This document shows, one piece after another, positions 1-4,656 of a stretch of 8,613 nucleotides of DNA. Under the pieces are notes generated by a model, which saw only the letters and a program-made list of their open reading frames with translations, ran no database searches and was not told the origin of the DNA. Position 1 is the stretch's first letter, and each line of letters starts with the position of its first letter. The translations under genes and the position numbers were made by a program. The DNA is from a bacterium UBA2219 (GTDB taxonomy: Bacteria > Desulfobacterota > Deferrimicrobia > Deferrimicrobiales > Deferrimicrobiaceae), in assembly GCA_002327765.1 (NCBI GenBank), contig DCUH01000046.1, positions 46,329 through 54,941 on the forward strand. Reading direction: 5' to 3'.

Positions 1-35
1 TCCCGGGTGTGTTCGATTCGCACACGCCTCCGCCA
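1..35 (+). tRNA. selC: Selenocysteine tRNA (tRNA-Sec), 3' end only, cut by the window edge
   Basis: Only the end of the variable arm, the T arm and the 3' acceptor strand are present. The T stem GTGTG (7-11) pairs with CGCAC (19-23) around the loop TTCGATT (12-18). Eight bases, ACGCCTCC (24-31), then precede discriminator G32 and an encoded CCA (33-35). Ordinary bacterial tRNAs have seven bases there; an 8-bp acceptor stem is the hallmark of bacterial tRNA-Sec. The preceding TCCCGG also matches the end of the variable arm of E. coli selC as I remember it. tRNA-Sec inserts selenocysteine at recoded UGA codons with SelB. The 5' part, including the UCA anticodon, lies outside the window, so the identity is strong but unproven. 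The alternative is a serine tRNA with a shifted T arm, which fits the pairing less well. Confidence 0.8.
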
Positions 36-39
36 CCTT

Positions 40-100
40 CCCTCACCGGGAGGGGGCGCGGTCCTCCATCGACCCGGCCCGTCGGCCGGGTCGCGTTCTT
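40..100 (+). terminator. Hairpins downstream of tRNA-Sec, probable transcription terminator
   Basis: A small stem, CCCTC (40-44) with GAGGG (50-54), follows the tRNA. A strong 9-bp GC-rich stem comes next: GACCCGGCC (71-79) pairs perfectly with GGCCGGGTC (84-92) around a 4-nt loop. The strong stem is followed by GCGTTCTT, only a weak T tract, so termination may be incomplete or the hairpin may act mainly in 3'-end processing. The position between a tRNA and the next gene supports a terminator role. Confidence 0.5.
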
Positions 101-155
101 CCCGCTGTCGTGTCGGGAGGCATTCTGACCACGGGCGGGCTGTGCGGTGCCGGAT

Positions 156-160
156 GGGAG
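156..160 (+). promoter_or_regulatory. Shine-Dalgarno sequence that selects the GTG start at 166
   Basis: GGGAG lies 5 nt before GTG 166-168. The in-frame ATG at 154 has no comparable purine-rich site, and the longer open frame from position 7 would run into the tRNA. The GTG is therefore the best start for the small gene. Confidence 0.5.
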
Positions 161-165
161 CACAC

Positions 166-468
166 GTGAGCGAGTGCGAACTGCGACGCTTCCTGCTCGA
201 CCAGGGCTTCGAGTGTGATCGGGAGCGGTGCATCTTCTGGGACAGTCTGGGTCTGGACGGCGAGCCGCAGTGTGCGCTCGTCCACTTCCGGCTGCTGGGA
301 GAGCACGGTCGCGAGCTCGCCGAGTGGCTTCTCAGCCTCAAGGAGCGCACCGACGCGCTCGAGATCCTCGGCCTTGCTGATCACGAAGGGGTCTGGCCCG
401 TCTCAGCGGATACTCCCGACGAGGAGCGGGTCCCGAAACTCGAGACGGCTACCGGCCCGGACTCCTGA
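166..468 (+). CDS. Small protein of unknown function, 100 aa, next to tRNA-Sec
   Basis: I do not recognise this protein. Taken from GTG 166 it encodes 100 residues with an acidic, partly helical character. The N-terminal third carries cysteines at 4, 17 and 22 and a fourth at 38; the middle (about residues 40-75) is a charged, leucine-rich helical stretch containing GRELAEWLLSLKERT; the C-terminus is acidic and probably disordered. No signal peptide or membrane segment is visible. Third codon positions are strongly G/C, as in the neighbouring genes, and the antisense frame over the same bases lacks that pattern, so this strand is the coding one. The four cysteines could bind a metal, but no known motif is formed. 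The gene ends inside the 3' end of phrB, in convergent orientation with a 20-bp overlap. Its promoter is not evident; read-through from selC is possible. The alternative start is ATG 154 (104 aa). Confidence 0.6.
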   Translation: MSECELRRFLLDQGFECDRERCIFWDSLGLDGEPQCALVHFRLLGEHGRELAEWLLSLKERTDALEILGLADHEGVWPVSADTPDEERVPKLETATGPDS

Positions 469-1900
469 TCGAGCCGTACGCGGCGAGCGCCCGTTGCCGC
501 GCCCATGCGTGGTCCACGACCGGAAGCGGGTACGTCGTGCCGAGGGTGACTCCCGCCGCCGTCAGTATCTCGGCGGGCGCCTCGTGGGGCCGGTGGATCC
601 AGCGGTCGGGGAGGGCCGAGAGCTCGGGGACCCAGCGCCTGACGTACGCACCGTCCGGATCGTAGCGCTCGCCCTGCGTGGTGGGATTGAACACCCGGAA
701 GTAGGGGGCGGCATCCGCTCCGCTCCCCGCGACCCACTGCCAGCCGAGCGTGTTGTTCGCCTGGTCCGCGTCCGCCAGCGTGTCCATGAACCATGCGGCC
801 CCTTCCGTCCACGGCAGGAGCAGGTCCTTCACGAGGAACGAGGCCGCGATCATCCGAACCCGGTTGTGCATCCAGCCGGTGGCCCAAAGCTGCCGCATCC
901 CCGCGTCGACCATGGGATAACCCGTTTCCCCTTTCCGCCACGCCGCGAGCCCGCCCGGGTCGCGCCTCCAGCGGATGGAGGCGAACCGCGGGTACAGCGG
1001 CGCCCGGACAGTTTCCGGAAAATGAACCAGCAGGTGGTGGGCGAACTCGCGCCAGCCGAGCTGCCGGAGGAACGCCTCCGCGCCCTTCATCACGCCGGGT
1101 GAGACGTCCGCCTCCGCCCGGGACCGCACCGCGTGCCAGACCTGGCGGGGACCGACGCACCCGAAGTGCAGGTACGGGGAGAGCCGGGACGTCCCCTCGA
1201 CGCCGGGCCGGTCGCGGTCGTCGGGATACGCGCCGACCGCGTCGTCGAGGAAGCGCGACAGGGCTTCCGCCGCGGGACCTTCCCCCGGGGGCCAGGCTTC
1301 GCGGATGCCCGCGTCCCACGGTACGGACGGCAGCAGCCCGAGTTCCTCGACCCGCAGCGAAGCGGGCGGGCGCAAAGGGGCCGGGATCGAGCGCGGCGCG
1401 CGCGACGGCGGGGCCGGGGACGGCCGCGCGAGGCACCGCCTCCAGAACGGCGTGAAGACGCGGAAGGGGCTCCCGGAGGACGAAAGGACCGATTCCGGGG
1501 GAAAGAGCACGCCGTCCTCGAACAGGCGCGCATCGAGCCCCTCTCCCCGAAGCGCTGCCAGCGTCTTTTCGTCCCGCGCGGCGAACGCGGGCTCGCGCAC
1601 CCGGTTGGTGTAAACGGCGTCCGCCCCGACCTCCCTTGCGAGGGCGGCCAGCGCCTTGACCGACGGCCCGCGGCGCAGGACCAGGATGCCGCCTCTCGCG
1701 GCAGCCGCAACGGATACGGCCCACAGCGCCCCGTGCAGGAAGACGCGCGACGCCGCGCCCGGGGCCGAATCCCCCTCCTCCTCCGGGGCATGGAGGAAAG
1801 CGAGGACGACGGGACCGCCCCGGGCGACCGCGGCGTCGAGCGCCGGGTTGTCCGGGAGACGGAGGTCCCGGCGCAGCCAGACGACGGTGGCCGGCGCCAC
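449..1900 (-). CDS. phrB: Deoxyribodipyrimidine photolyase (class I CPD photolyase / cryptochrome family)
   Basis: This 483-aa flavoprotein probably uses blue light to split cyclobutane pyrimidine dimers in DNA. The N-terminal alpha/beta antenna domain begins with VVWLRRDLRLPDNPAL (residues 6-21), typical of the family. The C-terminal FAD-binding domain has TSRLSPYLHFG (237-247), WREFAHHLL (283-291), GYPMVDAGMRQL (327-338), TGWMHNRVRM (341-350) and ANNTLGWQW (381-389). Trp311, Trp364 and Trp387 match the spacing of the E. coli electron-transfer triad W306/W359/W382, which supports a photoreducible, active enzyme. The length fits E. coli PhrB (about 470 aa). The frame is open far upstream through pgm, but GTG at 1900 is chosen because homology starts there and GGAGG lies 5 nt before it. 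It is the last gene of the wrbA-pgm-phrB block, 11 nt after pgm. The antenna cofactor cannot be told from sequence alone, and a cryptochrome-type role is not excluded. Confidence 0.93.
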   Translation of the reverse strand: MAPATVVWLRRDLRLPDNPALDAAVARGGPVVLAFLHAPEEEGDSAPGAASRVFLHGALWAVSVAAAARGGILVLRRGPSVKALAALAREVGADAVYTNRVREPAFAARDEKTLAALRGEGLDARLFEDGVLFPPESVLSSSGSPFRVFTPFWRRCLARPSPAPPSRAPRSIPAPLRPPASLRVEELGLLPSVPWDAGIREAWPPGEGPAAEALSRFLDDAVGAYPDDRDRPGVEGTSRLSPYLHFGCVGPRQVWHAVRSRAEADVSPGVMKGAEAFLRQLGWREFAHHLLVHFPETVRAPLYPRFASIRWRRDPGGLAAWRKGETGYPMVDAGMRQLWATGWMHNRVRMIAASFLVKDLLLPWTEGAAWFMDTLADADQANNTLGWQWVAGSGADAAPYFRVFNPTTQGERYDPDGAYVRRWVPELSALPDRWIHRPHEAPAEILTAAGVTLGTTYPLPVVDHAWARQRALAAYGSIRSPGR

Positions 1901-1905
1901 GGCTC

Positions 1906-1910
1906 CCTCC
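1906..1910 (-). promoter_or_regulatory. Shine-Dalgarno sequence for phrB
   Basis: On the minus strand GGAGG, within GGGAGGGA, sits in the 11-nt gap after the pgm stop codon and 5 nt before the GTG start at 1900. It decides the start inside a much longer open frame and suggests translation coupled to pgm. Confidence 0.65.
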
Positions 1911-1911
1911 C

Positions 1912-3558
1912 TTACGACGAGGCGAAGACCCTGGAGATCAGGGCCCGGGCCTCTTCCTGGATCCTCCGCAGGTGGTCGACCCCGAGGAAGCTTTCGGCGT
2001 AGATCTTGTAGACGTCCTCCGTGCCGGACGGCCTGGCGGCGAACCACCCGTTCGCGGTGATCACCTTCAGCCCCCCGATGGCGGCGCCGTTCCCGGGCGC
2101 CACGGAGAGCATCCTCTCGATCCGCTCCCCCGCCAGCTCCTCGGCGGACACCCGCGACGGGGAGAGCCGCGATAGCACCGCCTTCTGCTCCCGGTCCGCC
2201 GGCGCGTCGATCCGCTCGTACGCGGGCGCGCCGAACTCCCGCGTGAGGCCGGCGTACAGCTCGCCGGGGTCGCGCCCGGATACGGCCATCATCTCGGCCG
2301 CCAGGAGCCCCAGGATCAGGCCGTCCTTGTCCGTGCTCCACGCCGTGCCGTCCATCTTCAGGAACGACGCCCCGGCGCTCTCCTCACCGCCGAACCCGAG
2401 GTCGCCCTCGAGGAGCCCCGGGACGAACCACTTGAACCCGACGGGGACCTCGACCAGCCTGCGCCCGAGGCGGGCCGCCACCCGGTCGATCATCCCGCTG
2501 CTCACGACGGTCTTCCCGACCGCCGCGTCCGGGCGCCACCCCTCCCGCCGCCGGAAGAGGTAGTCGATCGCCACCGACAGGTAGTGGTTGGGATTGAGCA
2601 GCCCCGCGCCGCGCGTGACGATCCCGTGACGGTCGGCGTCCGTGTCGTTGCCGAAGGCGACGTCGAACCGGTCCTTCATCCCGATCAGCCCGGCCATCGC
2701 GTGGGGCGACGAGCAGTCCATCCGGATCCTGCCGTCCCAGTCGGCCGTCATGAACCGGAACGAGGGGTCGACGGCGTCGTTTACCACGGTGACGTCCAGC
2801 CCGTACCGCTCCGCAATGGGGCCCCAGTAGGCCGCGGCCGATCCTCCCAGGGGGTCGATCCCGATCCGGATCCCCGCGGCGCGGACGGCCGGAAGGTCGA
2901 CGACCCCTGCCAGCGCGTCCGCGTAGGCGCCGACGTAGTCGTGCCGCCGGGCGGCCGGCCCGCTCCGGGCGCGCTCGTACGGGACCCTCTTCACTTCCCG
3001 GAGACCTCCCGCGAGGATCCGGTTCGCCCGCTCCTCGATCGCGCGCGTCGCGTCGGTGTCCGCGGGCCCCCCGTGGGGCGGATTGTACTTGATGCCGCCG
3101 TCCTCCGGGGGGTTGTGCGACGGGGTGATTACGATCCCGTCGGCGAGCCCCTCCGTCCGCCCCCGGTTGTGCGACAGGATCGCGACGGAGACGGCGGGCG
3201 TCGGGGTGTAGCCGCCGTCGCGGTCGATCTTCGCGGCGACGCCGTTGCCCGCGAGGACCTCGAGCGCGGTGCGGAACGCGGGCTCCGACAGGGCGTGCGT
3301 GTCCTTCCCCAGGAAGAGCGGGCCGTCGATCCCGGACTTCGCCCGGTGCTCGCAGACCGCCTGGACGACGGCGAGGATATGGTCCTCGTTGAAGGAGAGC
3401 GAAAGGGACGAGCCCCGGTGCCCCGACGTGCCGAAGGCCACGCGCTGTGCCGGATCGTCCGGGTCGGGCTTCCCGGTGTAGTACGATGCGACGAGCCGCG
3501 GCAGGTCCACGAGCCGCCTCGGGTCGACGGGCTTCCCCGCGTCGGGATGCGTCGGCAT
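1912..3558 (-). CDS. pgm: Phosphoglucomutase, alpha-D-glucose phosphate-specific
   Basis: This cytoplasmic enzyme interconverts glucose 1-phosphate and glucose 6-phosphate through a phosphoserine, linking glycolysis with glycogen, trehalose and nucleotide-sugar synthesis. The 548-aa product matches the length of E. coli Pgm (546 aa). An N-terminal RVAFGTSGHRGSS (39-51) marks the Pgm subfamily. The active-site loop ITPSHNPPEDGGIKY (144-158) carries catalytic Ser147. The metal-binding loop GNDTDADRHGI (303-313) supplies Asp305, Asp307 and Asp309 for magnesium. The sugar-binding loop GGEESAGAS is at 390-398, and the C-terminal phosphate-binding loop RPSGTEDVYKIY is at 509-520. All catalytic elements look intact. 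ATG 3558 is chosen over upstream in-frame codons because a perfect AGGAGG precedes it by 8 nt and the upstream frame overlaps wrbA. The gene lies 20 nt after wrbA and 11 nt before phrB. Confidence 0.95.
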   Translation of the reverse strand: MPTHPDAGKPVDPRRLVDLPRLVASYYTGKPDPDDPAQRVAFGTSGHRGSSLSLSFNEDHILAVVQAVCEHRAKSGIDGPLFLGKDTHALSEPAFRTALEVLAGNGVAAKIDRDGGYTPTPAVSVAILSHNRGRTEGLADGIVITPSHNPPEDGGIKYNPPHGGPADTDATRAIEERANRILAGGLREVKRVPYERARSGPAARRHDYVGAYADALAGVVDLPAVRAAGIRIGIDPLGGSAAAYWGPIAERYGLDVTVVNDAVDPSFRFMTADWDGRIRMDCSSPHAMAGLIGMKDRFDVAFGNDTDADRHGIVTRGAGLLNPNHYLSVAIDYLFRRREGWRPDAAVGKTVVSSGMIDRVAARLGRRLVEVPVGFKWFVPGLLEGDLGFGGEESAGASFLKMDGTAWSTDKDGLILGLLAAEMMAVSGRDPGELYAGLTREFGAPAYERIDAPADREQKAVLSRLSPSRVSAEELAGERIERMLSVAPGNGAAIGGLKVITANGWFAARPSGTEDVYKIYAESFLGVDHLRRIQEEARALISRVFASS

Positions 3559-3566
3559 CTCCCCGC

Positions 3567-3572
3567 CCTCCT
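3567..3572 (-). promoter_or_regulatory. Shine-Dalgarno sequence for pgm
   Basis: A full AGGAGG on the minus strand lies 8 nt before ATG 3558 and within the 20-nt gap after the wrbA stop. It fixes the pgm start against the longer open frame that runs back into wrbA. Confidence 0.7.
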
Positions 3573-3578
3573 GTTTCG

Positions 3579-4190
3579 CTACTTCGCCAGTTTCGCGGCG
3601 ATCTCCGCCACGTGCCGCCCCTGGAACCGGGCGCCGGCCAGCTCGGTCTCCGACGGCATCCGGTTTCCGTCGTTGCCCGCGATGGTCGACGCGCCGTACG
3701 GGGAGCAGCCGGTCATCTCGTCGGAGCGCATCTGCTCCTTGAACGTGTAGGGCAGCCCGACGACGACCATCCCGTGCCCCAGCAGGTTGGTGTGGAAGGT
3801 CAGGATCGTCGACTCCTGCCCGCCGTGCTGCGTCTGGGAGCTGGTGAAGACGCTGCCTACCTTGCCGACGAGCGATCCCTTGAACCAGAGGCCGCCGGTG
3901 GCGTCCAGGAACTGGCGCATCTGCCCGCACATGTTCCCGAAGCGGGTGGGCGTGCCGAAGAAGATCGCGTCGTAGGCGGTCAGCTCGCTCACCTTGGCCA
4001 CCGGGACGTGCTCCCAGGCCTTCTGCCCCTCGAACGCCCCCATCTTCCGCAAGACCTCCTCGGAAAGCGTCTCCGGCACCCGGCGCAGATCCACCTCCGC
4101 GCCCGGCACCTGCCGCGCGCCCTCTGCGATCGCTTCCGCCATCTTGTAGATGTGCCCGTACATGGAATAGAAAAGGACCAGAGCTTTCAT
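3579..4190 (-). CDS. wrbA: WrbA-type NAD(P)H:quinone oxidoreductase (flavodoxin-like, type IV)
   Basis: The 203-aa product (E. coli WrbA is 198 aa) is an FMN-binding, flavodoxin-like enzyme that reduces quinones by two electrons, a route that avoids semiquinone radicals. The FMN phosphate loop is YSMYGHIYKMAEAIAEGA (residues 8-25), nearly identical to E. coli. GTPTRFGNMCGQMRQFLD (79-96) and TGGLW (98-102) form the isoalloxazine site. TSSQTQHGGQESTI (116-129) and SPYGASTIAGNDG (163-175) complete the WrbA signature, which separates it from plain flavodoxins. It is a soluble, probably tetrameric protein with no signal peptide. ATG 4190 is chosen because AGGAGG lies just upstream and the family N-terminus (MKALVLFYS) begins there; the frame is open further upstream without homology. 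It is the first gene of the minus-strand block, followed by pgm after 20 nt. The link with photolyase may reflect a stress-related transcript, but that is inference. Confidence 0.95.
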   Translation of the reverse strand: MKALVLFYSMYGHIYKMAEAIAEGARQVPGAEVDLRRVPETLSEEVLRKMGAFEGQKAWEHVPVAKVSELTAYDAIFFGTPTRFGNMCGQMRQFLDATGGLWFKGSLVGKVGSVFTSSQTQHGGQESTILTFHTNLLGHGMVVVGLPYTFKEQMRSDEMTGCSPYGASTIAGNDGNRMPSETELAGARFQGRHVAEIAAKLAK

Positions 4191-4194
4191 GACC

Positions 4195-4200
4195 CCTCCT
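4195..4200 (-). promoter_or_regulatory. Shine-Dalgarno sequence for wrbA
   Basis: AGGAGGGG on the minus strand directly precedes ATG 4190, with AGGAGG ending 4 nt before it. It supports this start over the longer open frame reaching to 4523. Confidence 0.65.
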
Positions 4201-4242
4201 CGCTCCCGGCGTTTTCCCCGCGGCCTGTCGATTGGCTTCCCT

Positions 4243-4248
4243 ATTGTA
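4243..4248 (-). promoter_or_regulatory. Possible -10 element of the wrbA-pgm-phrB promoter
   Basis: On the minus strand TACAAT matches five of six bases of the sigma-70 -10 hexamer, about 55 bp before the wrbA start. No good -35 hexamer stands at 16-18 nt; TTGTCC (4263-4268) is only 14 nt away. An activator-dependent promoter, or simple coincidence, is possible. Confidence 0.3.
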
Positions 4249-4368
4249 TCCTGCATCCGCCGGGACAAGGACCCATTCCTGCCATCCGCGGAGCGATGCC
4301 CGATCCCGGGCCGTTTCCCGTCCGGCGGCCCGCGCGGCGCCGGGAACGCCGGAGGATGGAGCGACTTA

Positions 4369-4388
4369 ATTGTAGGAAAATCTACAAT
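4369..4388. promoter_or_regulatory. Perfect inverted repeat ATTGTAG-N6-CTACAAT, candidate regulator binding site
   Basis: The arms 4369-4375 and 4382-4388 are exact reverse complements with a GAAAAT spacer. The arrangement (TGTAG-N6-CTACA) has the 16-bp geometry of CRP/FNR-family sites and includes the GTA-N8-TAC pattern known from cyanobacterial NtcA sites. The centre lies about 165 bp upstream of the predicted gltB start, the usual distance for sigma-54 activator sites, and about 180 bp upstream of the wrbA start codon. The regulator is unknown. Confidence 0.5.
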
Positions 4389-4517
4389 CGTCTGTGGACA
4401 ACCGACATTTTCCTCCCTTCCACTCCCTGCCCGCCGCGGGCTCTCCCGCGCCCGTTCCCGGAATTTCCTCACCGTCGTCGGGGGCTTCCGGGCCGATCGG
4501 ATCGTTCCCCAGGAGGC

Positions 4518-4533
4518 TGGCACGAACGATGCT
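4518..4533 (+). promoter_or_regulatory. Sigma-54 (RpoN) -24/-12 promoter of gltB
   Basis: TGGCACG (4518-4524), four bases, then ATGCT (4529-4533) match the sigma-54 consensus TGGCACG-N4-TTGC(A/T) at all but one position. The invariant GG (4519-4520) and GC (4531-4532) are separated by exactly 10 nt. Transcription would start near 4544, giving a leader of about 113 nt to gltB. Sigma-54 needs an ATP-driven activator bound upstream; NtrC is the usual one for nitrogen genes, but no NtrC-like TGCACC-N5-GGTGCA site is visible. Confidence 0.7.
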
Positions 4534-4541
4534 AAATATCA

Positions 4542-4571
4542 CTTCCCGCCACCGCTTTTTCGGCCGGGAAG
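4542..4571 (+). other. Stem-loop at the 5' end of the predicted gltB leader
   Basis: CTTCCCG (4542-4548) is the exact reverse complement of CGGGAAG (4565-4571). Inside the loop CCG (4552-4554) can pair with CGG (4561-4563) around CTTTTT. The predicted start of transcription (about 4544) falls within the first arm, so the full stem may not form in RNA. No T tract follows, so it is not a standard terminator. Its function is unknown. Confidence 0.3.
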
Positions 4572-4656
4572 GGGGACGAAGGCGACGGCGGCCGTGTCAT
4601 GATTTATACTTGTGGACGAAGGATCCGACATTCCCCTTTGGAAGGTCTCGTTGAAG

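Larger units (their letters stand above)
4191..4656. other. Divergent intergenic control region between wrbA and gltB
   Basis: This 466-bp stretch separates the start codons of wrbA (leftward) and gltB (rightward). It holds a candidate wrbA -10 element (4243-4248), a 7-bp perfect dyad (4369-4388), a sigma-54 type promoter facing gltB (4518-4533) and a leader stem-loop (4542-4571). Several frames are open across parts of it, but their codon use and composition do not look coding. AT-rich islands at about 4366-4390 and 4529-4540 stand out from otherwise GC-rich sequence and coincide with the dyad and the promoter. Confidence 0.75.

Noticed and set aside
1..165. selC 3' end as an integration site for a genomic island
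   Set aside because: selC is a known integration hotspot in enterobacteria, but no integrase, no repeat of the tRNA 3' end and no shift in base composition appear in the window. Housekeeping genes follow directly.
43..384. 113-codon frame antisense to the small gene next to selC
   Set aside because: Third-position G/C bias follows the plus-strand frame, and this frame's start lies inside the opposite gene without a convincing ribosome-binding site.
466..468. TGA stop of the small gene as a selenocysteine codon, prompted by the nearby selC
   Set aside because: The sequence after the TGA is antisense to phrB and reads as low-complexity arginine-rich shadow frame, and no obvious SECIS-like hairpin was seen directly after it.
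1901..2341. N-terminal extension of the photolyase frame to 630 aa
   Set aside because: The extra 147 codons lie antisense-free but inside pgm in another frame, show no photolyase homology, and precede a well-placed Shine-Dalgarno and GTG start at 1900.
2584..3750. 388-codon open frame on the plus strand across pgm and wrbA
   Set aside because: It is antisense to two well-recognised enzymes and spans the boundary between them. Its composition is typical of GC-rich shadow frames.
4191..4523. N-terminal extension of WrbA to 314 aa
   Set aside because: The extra residues have no homology to WrbA and cover the intergenic control signals, and ATG 4190 has an AGGAGG site and the family N-terminus.
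4529..4654. Possible 41-codon leader ORF before gltB (ATG 4529, stop 4652-4654), with AGGAGG at 4511-4516
   Set aside because: The Shine-Dalgarno spacing is 12 nt, its start lies inside the -12 element and upstream of the predicted transcript start, and codon use is unlike the real genes, with an arginine run. Its stop 2 nt before the gltB ATG is probably chance.
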